A DNA stretch of 64,000 bases, from contig NZ_JANUGU010000003.1 in NCBI RefSeq assembly GCF_024753145.1, positions 310,001 through 374,000 of the forward strand. The letters run 5' to 3'. Shown one piece after another: positions 1 through 9,595 of the stretch. Position numbers and translations under genes: made by a program. How positions within the stretch are numbered: the first letter of the stretch is position 1; each line of letters starts with the position of its first letter. Below the pieces are notes generated by a model, which ran no database searches, was not told the DNA's origin, and worked only from the letters and a program-made list of their open reading frames with translations. The stretch comes from Massilia terrae. GTDB taxonomy: Bacteria > Pseudomonadota > Gammaproteobacteria > Burkholderiales > Burkholderiaceae_D.

Positions 1-379
1 CCAGCTCGATGCGCTTCATGACGCCGCCGTCGGACAGCATCACGAAGCGCGGGTGCACCTCGGTCACCGACACGCCCGGCGCCAGCTCCTTGCCGATCGC
101 CAGCGCCTTGGCCGGCGCGCCATTGGCCGAGATGATCGCCACGCTGCGCGCGCCGTCGGCGATCACGCCGGTCAGCGTGTAATTGGCCGCGACCTCGGTC
201 GCAGCCTGGCCGCCGAACAGGGTGGCGGCGGCGTCCATGCCGGGATCGGGCAGCGCCGCCACCGGCGCCGCCGCCAGCGGACGCTGCGGCGGTTTGTAGA
301 ACTGCAGAACCCAGTAGGCGATCGAGGCGGCCAGCGCGATCAGGGCAACCAGGGTCAGGACGATGGGCAGACGCTTCAT
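1..379 (-). CDS. gspC: Type II secretion protein GspC, inner-membrane clamp (3' end outside window)
   Basis: Only the N-terminal ~126 residues are present; the gene runs off the left edge. It begins MKRLPIVLTLVALIALAAS, a single inner-membrane anchor (about residues 5-25). A Pro/Ala-rich linker follows, then the homology region (LFGGQ.., YTLTGVIADG, GVSVTEVHPRFVMLSDGG) typical of GspC, which links the cytoplasmic-membrane assembly to the secretin GspD. It is the last gene of the minus-strand gsp operon, 11 bp after the gspF stop. The start is the first ATG after that stop, preceded by GAGGAA. The identity rests on the HR domain and the operon context. Confidence 0.85.
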   Translation of the reverse strand, partial: MKRLPIVLTLVALIALAASIAYWVLQFYKPPQRPLAAAPVAALPDPGMDAAATLFGGQAATEVAANYTLTGVIADGARSVAIISANGAPAKALAIGKELAPGVSVTEVHPRFVMLSDGGVMKRIEL

Positions 380-390
380 TAGGTTCCTCG

Positions 391-1611
391 TTAGCGCACG
401 AGCTGGTTGATTTCGATGATGGGCATGAGCACGGCCAGCACGATCAGCAGCACCACCAGGCCCATGGCCAGGATCAGCACCGGCTCGAGCAGGCCAGCGA
501 TGGTGAGGGTGCGCCGTTCGAGGTCGGCCTGCTGGGCGTTGGCGGCCCGCTCCAGCATCTGCGGCAGTTCGCCGGTGATCTCGCCGGCGCGGATCATGTG
601 CACCAGCATCGGCGGGAAGTGCTTCTGCGCCGACAGCGCGCGCGCCAGGCTGACGCCTTCGCGCACGCTGCCGGTGGCCTGCTCGACCAGGTTGCGCATG
701 GCGACGTTGGACAGGGTGTCGCGGCTGGTGTCGAGCGCGCGCAGGATCGGCACGCCGGAGCCGGTGGTGATCGCCAGCGTGCTGGCGAAGCGCGCCGTGT
801 TCATGCTGCGCTCGAACTTGCCGTAGATCGGCGCGTCCAGCAGCCAGGTATGCCAGCGCAGCTTGAGCGCCGGGTTGCGCAGCGCGCGCCGCCACAGCCA
901 GAAGGCGCCCGCGATCAGGATGCCGACGTAGATACCGTAGGCGCGCACGAAGTTCGACACCGACAGCATCACGATGGTCAGGAAGGGCAGCTTCTGCTTG
1001 GTGTTGGCGAACACCGACACGATCTGCGGCACCACGTAGGTGAGCAGGAAGATCACGATCGCAAACGCGACGAAGGTGACGATGGCCGGATAGGTGAAGG
1101 CCAGGCGCACCTTCTGCACCAGCGCGTTGCGGCGTTCGATGTAGTCGGCGAGGCGCGACAGCACCCGCGCCAGTTGGCCGATCTGTTCGCCCGAGGCGAC
1201 CAGCGCGCGGTAGATCTCGGCGAAGTCGCGCGGGTGGCGCGACAGCGCGGCCGAGAACGAGGCGCCGCCGATCACTTCCGAACGGATCGAGGCGATCAGG
1301 TCGCGCAGGTAGGGCCGCTCGGCCTGTTCCAGCAGCGCGGTGAAAGCCTGCTCCAGCGGCAGGCCCGCTTCCAGCAGGCTGGCCAGCTGGCGCGTGAACA
1401 GCGCCAGCTCGTTCTGCGACAGCCGCTCGCCGAAGCCGCGGCTCCTCGCCGCGCCGGCCGCATCCACCTGGGCCGCGATGGCCTCGACCGTGATCGGGGT
1501 CAGGCCCTGGGTGCGCAGGTCGGCGCGCGCCGAGCGCGGGCTGTCGGCGTTGACCACGCCCTTGCGGGTGGCGCCGCCGGCGTCGACGGCTTCGTAGCGA
1601 AATGCCGGCAT
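391..1611 (-). CDS. gspF: Type II secretion inner-membrane platform protein GspF
   Basis: A 406-residue polytopic platform protein that couples the ATPase GspE to pseudopilus growth. It has two T2SSF domains (about residues 70-195 and 272-395), each led by FTRQLASLLEAGLPL- or FASTLAITTGSGVPI-type motifs. Hydrophobic segments lie near 170-195, 222-242 and 372-398. The length is typical of the family. It sits 4 bp after the gspE stop and is surely co-translated with gspD-E-F. Nothing is abnormal in the sequence. Confidence 0.96.
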   Translation of the reverse strand: MPAFRYEAVDAGGATRKGVVNADSPRSARADLRTQGLTPITVEAIAAQVDAAGAARSRGFGERLSQNELALFTRQLASLLEAGLPLEQAFTALLEQAERPYLRDLIASIRSEVIGGASFSAALSRHPRDFAEIYRALVASGEQIGQLARVLSRLADYIERRNALVQKVRLAFTYPAIVTFVAFAIVIFLLTYVVPQIVSVFANTKQKLPFLTIVMLSVSNFVRAYGIYVGILIAGAFWLWRRALRNPALKLRWHTWLLDAPIYGKFERSMNTARFASTLAITTGSGVPILRALDTSRDTLSNVAMRNLVEQATGSVREGVSLARALSAQKHFPPMLVHMIRAGEITGELPQMLERAANAQQADLERRTLTIAGLLEPVLILAMGLVVLLIVLAVLMPIIEINQLVR

Positions 1612-1615
1612 CGGG

Positions 1616-3037
1616 TCAGTCCTTGGTCACGCGCAGCAGCTCGGCCTGCGTGGTGACGCCTTCGCGGATCCAGCGCTCGCCGTCCTCGCGCATGGTCTGC
1701 ATGCCGCTCTTCAGCGCGGTATCGCGGATCTCGGACTCGGCCGCCTGGTTGTGGATCTGGCTGCGGATCTGGTCGGTGGTCTCGAGCAGCTCGTAGACCC
1801 CGACCCGGCCCTGGTAGCCGGTGTGGCCGCAGCGCTCGCAGCCGACCGCGTGCCAGCTCTGGCCGTCGAACTTCTTGCAGTAGGGGCAGAGCTTGCGCAC
1901 CAGGCGCTGCGCCATCACGCCCAGCAGCGAAGACGACAGCAGGAAGGGCTCGATGCCCATGTCCAGCAGGCGCGTGACGGCCGAAGCAGCGTCGTTGGTG
2001 TGCAGGGTCGCCAGCACCAGGTGGCCGGTGAGCGAGGCCTGCACCGCGATCTGCGCGGTTTCCAGGTCGCGGATCTCGCCGATCATGATCACGTCCGGGT
2101 CCTGGCGCAGGATCGCGCGCAGGGCCTTGGCGAAGGTCATGTCGATGCGGGCGTTGACCTGGGTCTGGCCGATGCCGGGCAGGTCGTACTCGATCGGGTC
2201 TTCCACCGTCATGATGTTGGTGGCGGTCGCGTTCAGGCGCGACAGCGCGGCGTACAGCGTGGTGGTCTTGCCGGAACCGGTGGGGCCGGTGACCAGCACG
2301 ATGCCGTGCGGCTGGTTGATCAGCTTGTCGAACTGCGGCAGCAGGGTGTCGCTCATGCCGAGGTGGCCGAGGTCGAGGCGGCCGGCTTCCTTGTCCAGCA
2401 GACGCAGCACCGCGCGCTCGCCGTGGCCGGTGGGCAGGGTCGAGACGCGCACGTCGACCGGCTTGCCGCCCACGCGCAGGGTGATGCGGCCGTCCTGCGG
2501 CAGGCGCTTCTCGGCGATGTCGAGCTGCGACATGATCTTGATGCGCGAGATCAGCGAGGCGTGGATCGCCTTGCGCGGCCGCACGATGTCGCGCAGCGCG
2601 CCGTCGATGCGGAAACGCACCACGGAAGTCTGCTCGAAGGGTTCGATGTGGATGTCGGACGCGCCCTCGCGCAGCGCTTGCGTCAGCAGCGCGTTGATCA
2701 TCCGGATCACCGGCGCGTCGTCGGACGATTCGAGCAGGTCCTCGATGGCCGGCACGTCCTGCAGCAGCTTGGTCAGGTCGAGCTCGCTGTCGAACTCGTC
2801 CACCATTTGCGAGGCGTCGCCGCCGGCCGAGGCGTAGGCATTCGCGATCGCTTCGTCGAGTTCGCTGCGCTCCATGCGGCGCAAGGCGATGCGCCCGAAG
2901 CGGCGCGACACCTCGGCGATCGCGGCCGGCGCGGTGGCCGGCGACACCAGCACTTCGACGCTCTGGCCGGGGTCGCCGTTGGAACGCGCCAGCACCGCGT
3001 GGTCGCGCGCAAAGGCATAGGGCAACAGGTTGTTCAT
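1616..3037 (-). CDS. gspE: Type II secretion ATPase GspE
   Basis: A 473-residue cytoplasmic hexameric ATPase that powers pseudopilus assembly. The Walker A motif [10 protein letters not shown] is at residues 251-260, an Asp box/Walker B region [12 protein letters not shown] at about 313-324, and a His-box HTNDA at about 346-350. The four-cysteine zinc element is complete (C384, C387, C400, C403, in CPYC..GCERCG). The N-terminal domain is shorter than in GspE of Vibrio but typical for Burkholderiales. It lies 5 bp after the gspD stop. All catalytic motifs are present. Confidence 0.97.
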   Translation of the reverse strand: MNNLLPYAFARDHAVLARSNGDPGQSVEVLVSPATAPAAIAEVSRRFGRIALRRMERSELDEAIANAYASAGGDASQMVDEFDSELDLTKLLQDVPAIEDLLESSDDAPVIRMINALLTQALREGASDIHIEPFEQTSVVRFRIDGALRDIVRPRKAIHASLISRIKIMSQLDIAEKRLPQDGRITLRVGGKPVDVRVSTLPTGHGERAVLRLLDKEAGRLDLGHLGMSDTLLPQFDKLINQPHGIVLVTGPTGSGKTTTLYAALSRLNATATNIMTVEDPIEYDLPGIGQTQVNARIDMTFAKALRAILRQDPDVIMIGEIRDLETAQIAVQASLTGHLVLATLHTNDAASAVTRLLDMGIEPFLLSSSLLGVMAQRLVRKLCPYCKKFDGQSWHAVGCERCGHTGYQGRVGVYELLETTDQIRSQIHNQAAESEIRDTALKSGMQTMREDGERWIREGVTTQAELLRVTKD

Positions 3038-3042
3038 CTCAC

Positions 3043-5319
3043 TTATCTCTGGTTCGGCGCCAGCGGCGGCACCGGAGCGGCCGCAGCCGGCTGGCCCGGC
3101 GTCGGCACGATGCCGGGCGCGTTGCGCGGGGCCGGGGCCTGGTAGGGCTGGGACGGTGCGAAGCCGCTGCCGGCCGGCGGCTGGCCATTGCTCAATTGTG
3201 GCAGCACGGGGGCGCCCAGGTCTTGCAGCAGTCCGCCGCCGCTCGGGTACTGGTTCTGGCCGGCGGCGCGGATCCAGTCGTAGCGGTCCATCGTGATGTT
3301 CGAGGTGGCTTCCTTGCTGCGCACCACGATCGGGCGCAGGAACACCATCAGGTTGGTCTTGACCCGGCTCCGGGTGCGGTTCTTGAACAGGTTGCCGAGC
3401 ACGGGGATGCTGGACAGCCCGGGCACGCGCTCCTCGTTGTCGCCTTCGGTATCCTGGATCAGGCCGCCGAGGACGATGATCTGGCCGTCGTCGGCCAGCA
3501 CATTGCTTTCGATTGCGCGCACGTTGGTGGTAATGCCGGACGGAGAAGTGAGGGTGGACTGGTCCACGCTCGAATTCTCATGGTAGATCGCCAGCTTGAT
3601 GGTACCGCCTTCGGAAATTTGCGGGCGCACCTTCAGCAGCAGGCCGACGTCGCGGCGGTCGATGGTCTGGAACGGGTTGGTGTTGGTGCCGCTGGTGGTG
3701 GTGAAGGAGCCGCTGATGATCGGCACGTTCTGGCCGACCTTGATGGTGGCCAGCTCGTTGTCGAGCGTGATCATGTTCGGCGTCGCCAGGATGTTGGCGT
3801 TGCCCGAGGTTTCCAGCGCGTTGGCCACCGCGCCCAGGCCCAGCTGGCCGTTCTTCTGGTGGAACAGGCCGAGCGTGAAGCCGCCCGGCAGCAGCGAGGC
3901 GGCGCTGGAGGCCGCGGTGCTGCCGGTGGTGCTGGTGCCGCCCAGGCCGTTGCGCGCGGCCAGCGCCAGGTTGACGATATTGCCGGGCTGGCCGACGCCG
4001 AAGTTCTGCAGGCCGCCGACCCGGTAATTGCTGCTCTGGTCGCCGGACAGGGCGACCCACTGGACGCCGAAGTCGGATGCCTTGTTCGAGGTCACCTCGA
4101 CCACCATCGCCTCGATATAGACCTGGGCGCGGCGCACGTCGAGCTGGTCGATGACGCCGCGCAGGTTGCGGTACATGGCGTCGTTGGCGGTGATGATCAG
4201 GCTGTTGGTGGAGGTGTCGGCCTGGATGTAGCCGGAGCCTTGCGCGGCACCGCCGCCGCCCTGCTGGGTCTGCTGTGCGAAGGTGTTGGTCGGCCCGCCC
4301 AGGCCGGTGGAGCCCTGGCCCACCGGGGTGGTGGCGCTGGCCGCGCCGGCCGCGCCGCCGGTGAGGGTGCCGGCCGGGATCGAGCCGCCCTGCGTGCCCT
4401 GGCCAGTCTGCGGCGCCGCCGAGACGTCGCCCGTCACCACCGCGCGCAGCGTCTGCGCGACCTTGGCGGCGTCAGCGTTCTTCAGGTAGACCACGTGGAC
4501 GTTGCCCAGCTCCTGGGTCGGCTGGTCGAGCTTGGCGATCAGCGCGCGCGCCAGGTTGGCCTTGGCCGGCGACGGCGCCTTGACCACCACCGAGTTGGTG
4601 CGCGGGTCGGCCATCACGCTCACGCGGCCGGCGTCGCCACCGGGCGCCGGCTCCAACATGCGCGAGGCGATGGTCGCGATGTCGCTGGCGATGCCATTGC
4701 GGATCGGGATCACGTCGAGGTCGCCAGTCACCGGCGCGTCGAGCGAGGCGATGATCTTGGACAGGCGCCGCAGGTTGTCGGCGTAGTCGGTGATCACCAG
4801 GCTGTTGTTGCCCGGATCGGCCATGATCGAGTTGTTCGGCGACACCAGCGGGCGCAGCACCGCCACCAGGTTGGCCGCCGACTCGTAAGACAGGCGGTAG
4901 ACCTGGGTCGCGATCTGGTCGCCGTGGGCCTTGGAGCCGCGCACCCCGACCTGGGTCGGCGCCGCCTGCAGCTTGGCTTCCGCTTCCGGCACCACCTTGG
5001 CGAAGCCGTCGGATGTGACCACCGCGTAACCCTGCAGGCGCAGCTGGCTGGTCAGCAGCGAGAACGCTTGCGCCTTCGTCAGCGGCCGCTCCGACACCAG
5101 GGTCAGCGTGCCCTTGACGCGCGGATCGATGATGAAGGTCATGCCGGTGTAGTGCCCGACCGCCTTGATCACCGACTCGATGTCGGCGTTCACGAAGTTC
5201 ATGGCCGCACCGCCCGGCGCAACGTTCTGGGCGAAAGCGGGAACCGCCGTCAGGGCGCAGCACAGCATCGCGCCGGCCACGGTCCGGCGCAGGGCCGGCA
5301 GATCAAGTTGATTTTTCAT
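3043..5319 (-). CDS. gspD: Type II secretion secretin GspD, outer-membrane channel
   Basis: A 758-residue secretin. A cleavable signal peptide ends near AVPAFA-Q (residue ~30). The N0 domain follows ([20 protein letters not shown]), then N1-N3 repeats and the C-terminal secretin barrel with [14 protein letters not shown] and [11 protein letters not shown] near the end. A Gly/Gln/Thr-rich low-complexity stretch lies inside the last N-domain (roughly plus-strand 4,225-4,435), where GspD proteins usually have a flexible loop. The C-terminal tail is Pro/Gln/Ala-rich and may bind a pilotin. The start codon directly abuts the gspN stop (TAA-ATG), so translation is coupled. Confidence 0.97.
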   Translation of the reverse strand: MKNQLDLPALRRTVAGAMLCCALTAVPAFAQNVAPGGAAMNFVNADIESVIKAVGHYTGMTFIIDPRVKGTLTLVSERPLTKAQAFSLLTSQLRLQGYAVVTSDGFAKVVPEAEAKLQAAPTQVGVRGSKAHGDQIATQVYRLSYESAANLVAVLRPLVSPNNSIMADPGNNSLVITDYADNLRRLSKIIASLDAPVTGDLDVIPIRNGIASDIATIASRMLEPAPGGDAGRVSVMADPRTNSVVVKAPSPAKANLARALIAKLDQPTQELGNVHVVYLKNADAAKVAQTLRAVVTGDVSAAPQTGQGTQGGSIPAGTLTGGAAGAASATTPVGQGSTGLGGPTNTFAQQTQQGGGGAAQGSGYIQADTSTNSLIITANDAMYRNLRGVIDQLDVRRAQVYIEAMVVEVTSNKASDFGVQWVALSGDQSSNYRVGGLQNFGVGQPGNIVNLALAARNGLGGTSTTGSTAASSAASLLPGGFTLGLFHQKNGQLGLGAVANALETSGNANILATPNMITLDNELATIKVGQNVPIISGSFTTTSGTNTNPFQTIDRRDVGLLLKVRPQISEGGTIKLAIYHENSSVDQSTLTSPSGITTNVRAIESNVLADDGQIIVLGGLIQDTEGDNEERVPGLSSIPVLGNLFKNRTRSRVKTNLMVFLRPIVVRSKEATSNITMDRYDWIRAAGQNQYPSGGGLLQDLGAPVLPQLSNGQPPAGSGFAPSQPYQAPAPRNAPGIVPTPGQPAAAAPVPPLAPNQR

Positions 5320-6093
5320 TTATCTGAACTCTAGCGCGATAACTTTCTTGCCGTTCACCATTCGGCGCTGGCCCAACAGATTGAGCATGTTGCCCAGCGT
5401 GTCTTCGTAACCTTCGGCGGCCGTGGCCTGCCCGGAAAACTGCAGCCGACCGCGGTTCAGGCTGCCGTTGCCGGACAATTGCAGCGCCCCGCGCACCGTG
5501 CGCAGGGTCAGCACGGCGTCCTGCCCATGCCAGTCCATCACCATGTCGTAACTGCCCAGCGGCTTGATGGGCGACATGCGCGAACCCATGTCGCTCATGG
5601 CCAGCACCGTGCGTCCGGTGACGGCCACCAGCTGGTCCTGGCGCTGCACTTCCAGCGCATTCCAGTCGAGCTTGATCGTGCCGGTCGGCGCCAGCGTGTT
5701 CAGCGGCGCGCCCAGCCCGGCCAGTCCTTCCGCCGGCAACAGCAGCTCGCCCGGGCTTACCTGCCACTGCGACCAGCTGCCGGTCACCGTCACCGGCTGC
5801 GACAGCGCCTGCGGATTCTCGATCCGCATATTGACCGAGCCCACCAGCACCAGCGGCGACAGATGCCAGGCGAAGCGGCCCGGCAGCAGCGGCGTCACCG
5901 CCCCGCCCTCGCCCGGCGCGCCGCCCAGGAAGGCAGAGCCGTTCCACAGCGTACCCTGCGCATCCCCGAGCGTCAAACGGCCGCCCGTTTGTTTCTCCAC
6001 CAATTGCCCGAGCCACATGGCTGGCAGGAAAGCCAACACCGTCAACAGCACCGCCAGCGCGACCAGCGCCAGCCACAGCACCGCCCGCCTCAT
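5320..6093 (-). CDS. gspN: Type II secretion protein GspN
   Basis: A 257-residue bitopic protein with one N-terminal membrane helix (VLWLALVALAVLLTVLAFLP) and a periplasmic T2SSN domain with WNGSAFL and LSGNGSLNRGRLQFSGQA motifs. GspN is accessory and is found only in some type II systems, commonly in Burkholderiales and Xanthomonas. The start overlaps the gspM stop by ATGA and the stop abuts the gspD ATG. The name follows from position and domain pattern; divergence in this family is high. Confidence 0.88.
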   Translation of the reverse strand: MRRAVLWLALVALAVLLTVLAFLPAMWLGQLVEKQTGGRLTLGDAQGTLWNGSAFLGGAPGEGGAVTPLLPGRFAWHLSPLVLVGSVNMRIENPQALSQPVTVTGSWSQWQVSPGELLLPAEGLAGLGAPLNTLAPTGTIKLDWNALEVQRQDQLVAVTGRTVLAMSDMGSRMSPIKPLGSYDMVMDWHGQDAVLTLRTVRGALQLSGNGSLNRGRLQFSGQATAAEGYEDTLGNMLNLLGQRRMVNGKKVIALEFR

Positions 6094-6608
6094 TGGTTCG
6101 CCGCCCCGCCCTGGCGCAAGGTCAGGCTGGCATCGACCTGGCCGGCCGTGGGCAGCGCCGTGACCGCCGCCTCCAGCGCCTGGATGCGGTTCTCGCGCCG
6201 CTGGGCGTCGAGCCAGCTCATCAGGTTAGCGAACGACACATTGTTCACCTGCAGCTTGGCGTACTCGCCGGTCATCGCCAGCGAGCCCGGGGTGATGCCG
6301 CGCGACGTCAGGCTTTGCTGCAGCGACTCGCGCGTCATCGGCGGCACCTGCGGCACCGGCTGCGCCGCCAGGCTGCGCGCCTGGTCCGCCAGCGCGTGCA
6401 TCTGCGCCGCCTGCTGGCGCAGCTGCGGCAGCTGGGCGCGCAGCGCGGCGCGGCCTTCCATCGCCGGCGCGATCAGCACCAGGTAGGCCAGCGCCAGCAG
6501 CAATATGCCGGCGCCGATCGACAGCGTGCGCCGCTCCTGCTCGGTGCGCGCCATCCAGTACGCCAGCGCGCGGGCGCGCGCCTGGCCGATCCGTTCCTGC
6601 GGGGTCAT
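6090..6608 (-). CDS. gspM: Type II secretion protein GspM
   Basis: A 172-residue small bitopic protein of the inner-membrane platform that pairs with GspL. It has a short cytoplasmic N-terminus, one membrane helix (IGAGILLLALAYLVLIAPAM, about residues 31-50), then a coiled periplasmic stretch and a ferredoxin-like domain. It is linked to gspL and gspN by 4-bp ATGA overlaps on both sides. Length and topology match the family; sequence conservation is weak, as is normal for GspM. Confidence 0.9.
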   Translation of the reverse strand: MTPQERIGQARARALAYWMARTEQERRTLSIGAGILLLALAYLVLIAPAMEGRAALRAQLPQLRQQAAQMHALADQARSLAAQPVPQVPPMTRESLQQSLTSRGITPGSLAMTGEYAKLQVNNVSFANLMSWLDAQRRENRIQALEAAVTALPTAGQVDASLTLRQGGAANQ

Positions 6609-7813
6609 GGCTTGGCTCCGGTGTTGGCGATGCGCCAGGTGGCGGCGCCGGTTTCTTCCAGCGCCAGGCCGCGTGCGCCCAGCGCCGATTGCAATTGCTT
6701 GAACAGGCCCGGATCGACGGTCTCGGCTTTGACCTTGACCAGCAGCGCGCGTTCCCGGTATTCCAGCGAAGTGATGCCGGGCGCGCGGCCGGTGCTGCCG
6801 GCCGCTTCGCCGAAGGCCGCCACCAGGTAGTTGAATTCGTCATGCGCCAGCTCGCCGCTGCTGGCCTTGGCGCGGGCGATGTTCTGCTGCATCTGGGCCA
6901 CCGGGTCGATCGCCGGCGTGTTCGGGTAGGCCGACTTGAAGGTCTGGGTGATCTGCTGGCGGATCGCGTTGGCCTCGCCGCGCTGGCGCAGCCAGTCGAC
7001 GTTCAGCGCGGCCAGGTTAATCACCAGCACCAGCAGCGCCAGCCGGATCGGCCAGCGCCAGCGGGCCCAGTCGCGCTGCGCCATGCCGGCCGCGCCCAGG
7101 CCCGGCACCAGGTCCAGCACGGTGCTCTTGGAGCCGGCGATCCAGTGTGCCCAATCGTCCTGTTCGACCGCGCTGCCGGGACCGGCCTCGGCAGCGATGG
7201 CCTGGTACTCGCCCAGCTGCTCGTGCGGCACGTACAGCACCAGCGGCGAGTCGCCGGCCAGTGCGCGCACCGTCTGCAAGGTGGAAGCCGCGGTGCCGTC
7301 CAGCGCCAGCCCGAGGCCCTGGTACTGGCTCTGGCGCAGGGTCAGTTCGCCGCCGCCGATGGCGGCCGTGACGCTGCCCGGCTGCAGCGGCAGGCACAGC
7401 TGCGCCGGCAGGGCCGTCACCGCGCGCGCGCCTTGCGCCAGCAGGGTGCGCACCAGCGGTTCGAACCAGTCGCGCTGCACCACCGCCACCGGGCGCGTGC
7501 CGTCGGCCAATGCGGGGCCGGCGACCAGCACTGCCTCCAGCGGGTCACCCAGGATATGTTCTTCGACCAGGCCGGGCAACGCCGCCCTCAGGCGCGCGCC
7601 GGACAGCGGCGGCGCCTGCACCGCCAGCAGGGTCACGTCGGAAGCGGAGACCACCAGCACCACGCGGCGCGCGGCGGCCACCAGGTCGGACAGGTTGCGC
7701 AGCGCCCCCACGCCGGTCTGCTCGATGGCGCCGTTGTCCCCGGCCAGCGCGAAGCTGCACAGGGCGCCTTCGCCTTCGGCCCGGGCCGGATGCCGGATGT
7801 AGAGTGTAGTCAA
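6605..7813 (-). CDS. gspL: Type II secretion protein GspL
   Basis: A 402-residue platform protein. The N-terminal ~240 residues form the cytoplasmic actin-like domain that recruits GspE. A membrane helix follows at about 253-270 (WPIRLALLVLVINLAALNVD), then a periplasmic ferredoxin-like domain. It overlaps gspM by ATGA and starts 19 bp after the gspK stop. The start ATG (MTTLYIRHP) is preceded by GAGCGAG. The call rests on topology and its place between gspK and gspM. Confidence 0.93.
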   Translation of the reverse strand: MTTLYIRHPARAEGEGALCSFALAGDNGAIEQTGVGALRNLSDLVAAARRVVLVVSASDVTLLAVQAPPLSGARLRAALPGLVEEHILGDPLEAVLVAGPALADGTRPVAVVQRDWFEPLVRTLLAQGARAVTALPAQLCLPLQPGSVTAAIGGGELTLRQSQYQGLGLALDGTAASTLQTVRALAGDSPLVLYVPHEQLGEYQAIAAEAGPGSAVEQDDWAHWIAGSKSTVLDLVPGLGAAGMAQRDWARWRWPIRLALLVLVINLAALNVDWLRQRGEANAIRQQITQTFKSAYPNTPAIDPVAQMQQNIARAKASSGELAHDEFNYLVAAFGEAAGSTGRAPGITSLEYRERALLVKVKAETVDPGLFKQLQSALGARGLALEETGAATWRIANTGAKP

Positions 7814-7832
7814 GCTCGCTCTCTTTCTTGTT

Positions 7833-8957
7833 CTAGATTTGGCGTATCCATACCACGTGCGGCCCCAGCTGTCTCTGGGCCGGCGCGGTCACCCTGCTCA
7901 CCAGCGCTTCGACGTTCAGTGTAGCGCGGTCGAGCTTGATGTGGCTCTCCACCAGGAACCAGTCGCTGCGCACGCTGGCCTGGGTCGGCAATTGCGTCCC
8001 CCGCCCCTGCAATGCCTCGGCCGTGAACTGCTGGATGTCCTTGTACGGCGCCTGCTTGCGCCGCATCACCAGCGAGTTCGCGGTCGTCAGCGACAAGGCC
8101 GGCGACAGCGCCGACAGCACCTCGGCCGGGGCCGTGTTCACGTTCACCGGCGTATTCGTCGGCAGCACGATCGCGAACGGGCGCAGCTTTTCCACCAGTT
8201 CCGGCGTCCAGCCCGGAATCGCCAGCAGGTCGTCGACCTGCACCAATTTCATGACCGTGCTCTGGCGCTGTCCGGTCGTGGTGCCGCCGCCCGGCGTACC
8301 GCCGCCGGGGCCGCCGCCCGCGCCACCACCGGCACCGCCGCCGGCGCCGCCCGCATCGCCGCCGCCTGCCGCATCGCCGCCCCCTGCCGCGCCGCCGCCC
8401 GCGACGCCGCCCGGTCCCGGGGTTCCGCCGCCGGCGCTCACCTGGCCATTGGCCACTTGCGCCAGGCCTTGGCTGGCAGCGACGAACTGCGCCGTCCGCT
8501 GCGCCAGGTTGATATCGATCTGCAGGTTTTTCAGCAGGCGCGCGAACACATCCACCTCGTCCTTGACCGGCGCGCCGCCCGATGCCAAGTTAAATAAATT
8601 ATAACGTGAGTTGGCGTCGATCATGCTGCCGGACAGGGTCGCATCATACCTCTCTCCTTGCACCCGCTCGCGCTCGATATACTGGTCCAGCCGGGTTTCG
8701 GCCAGCGGGGTGGCCCAGATCTGGTTGAGCGAGGTGTACTGGTAGTTGTCCTGGCGGTCCTGCTGCAGCACCAGCCCGGCCCAGTCGAGCGCGCCGCGTT
8801 CGATCCATTGCGTCTGCAGCTGCAGGCGCTGGTTCTCCATCGAGCGCACCTGCACCTGCTGCTGCCAGAACAGGCTGGCCACGATCGAGATCGCCAGCGT
8901 GGTCAGCAGCAGCGCCGTGACCACCGCCACGCCGCGCTCGCGCCCATGCATTCTCAT
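7833..8957 (-). CDS. gspK: Type II secretion minor pseudopilin GspK with a glycine-rich insertion
   Basis: A 374-residue large minor pseudopilin that caps the pseudopilus tip with GspI and GspJ. The start is MRMHGRERG, where ATGA overlaps the gspJ stop; a longer frame to 9,101 would run through gspJ. The prepilin segment is RERGVAVVTALLLTTLAISIVAS, in which the position +5 Glu of other pseudopilins is absent, as usual for GspK. Residues ~176-227 are almost only Gly/Ala/Pro, an insertion before the conserved VDDLLAIPGW helix-hairpin region. This makes the protein longer than most GspK proteins. Confidence 0.94.
   Translation of the reverse strand: MRMHGRERGVAVVTALLLTTLAISIVASLFWQQQVQVRSMENQRLQLQTQWIERGALDWAGLVLQQDRQDNYQYTSLNQIWATPLAETRLDQYIERERVQGERYDATLSGSMIDANSRYNLFNLASGGAPVKDEVDVFARLLKNLQIDINLAQRTAQFVAASQGLAQVANGQVSAGGGTPGPGGVAGGGAAGGGDAAGGGDAGGAGGGAGGGAGGGPGGGTPGGGTTTGQRQSTVMKLVQVDDLLAIPGWTPELVEKLRPFAIVLPTNTPVNVNTAPAEVLSALSPALSLTTANSLVMRRKQAPYKDIQQFTAEALQGRGTQLPTQASVRSDWFLVESHIKLDRATLNVEALVSRVTAPAQRQLGPHVVWIRQI
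8277..8432. repeat. Low-complexity Gly/Ala/Pro-coding tract inside gspK
   Basis: On the minus strand this stretch codes for repeated GGG, GGA and GGD blocks (GspK residues ~176-227). It reads as imperfect CCGCCGCC-type repeats on the plus strand and is in frame throughout. It probably expanded by slippage and forms a flexible loop. Confidence 0.75.
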
Positions 8958-9595
8958 ATGCGGCCTCCCATCAGGAAGGACTTGGTCATCGGCACTTCCT
9001 GGCGTTGCACGGTCAGCTGGACCTGCACCCCGGTCGGCGCCAGCGCCAGCCCGACCGTGGCCTGGGTCTGCAGCGAGGAGCGCCACTGGTTGTTCTGCCA
9101 CAGCAGCACCTGCATCCCGGTCACGCCGGACTGCAGCACCACCGGCTGGGTCTTGTCGCCATCGCCGGTCATGGCCTGCCAGCTCGCATCGAGCTGGGTC
9201 AGGTCGCGCGTGGCCACCGATTCGCGCCGGGTCAGGGTGCCGTCGGCCACGCGATAGGCCACCACCTGCAGCCGGGTCGGCTCGTTCTCGTTGGCCACCA
9301 GCCGCACCAGGGTCAGGCGGTCGGCGCCGACCAGCAGGTAGGGCCGGCGGTCCATGATGTCCTGGCCCGCGATGTGCTCGCAGTCGCTCTGCATCTGGGC
9401 GAAGGCGAGCTGCATGCCGCGCGTGGTCTCCATCTGCTCGGTGAGGGCGACGCGGGCGCGCACGATGCCGTCCAGCCCGCGCCAGCCGAGCACGGCCACC
9501 ATGGCGAGGATGCCGATCGCGACCAGCAACTCGACCAGCGTGAAGCCCTGTCCCCGCGAAGGCGGTGATCCCATTTGCTTTATCCTCATCTTCAT
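8954..9595 (-). CDS. gspJ: Type II secretion minor pseudopilin GspJ
   Basis: A 213-residue minor pseudopilin with prepilin motif GQGFTLVELLVAIGILAM (GspO cleaves after Gly; Glu at +5). The chosen start is the ATG that overlaps the gspI stop (ATGA). The following ATG codons at residues 3 and 8 are alternatives. Residues 8-16 (MGSPPSRGQ) are encoded by a sequence that closely matches the REP elements elsewhere in the window, so the leader peptide seems partly repeat-derived. The longer frame to 9,721 is an artefact running antiparallel to the gspI reading. Confidence 0.93.
   Translation of the reverse strand: MKMRIKQMGSPPSRGQGFTLVELLVAIGILAMVAVLGWRGLDGIVRARVALTEQMETTRGMQLAFAQMQSDCEHIAGQDIMDRRPYLLVGADRLTLVRLVANENEPTRLQVVAYRVADGTLTRRESVATRDLTQLDASWQAMTGDGDKTQPVVLQSGVTGMQVLLWQNNQWRSSLQTQATVGLALAPTGVQVQLTVQRQEVPMTKSFLMGGRI
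9547..9574 (-). repeat. REP-like element inside the 5' end of gspJ
   Basis: Read on minus, ATGGGATCACCGCCTTCGCG followed by GGGAC matches the REP units at 11,829-11,861 and 11,908-11,936 (ATGGGTTCCCGCC-TTCGCGGGAAC type). Its stem is imperfect here, as expected if it became coding sequence. Confidence 0.6.
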
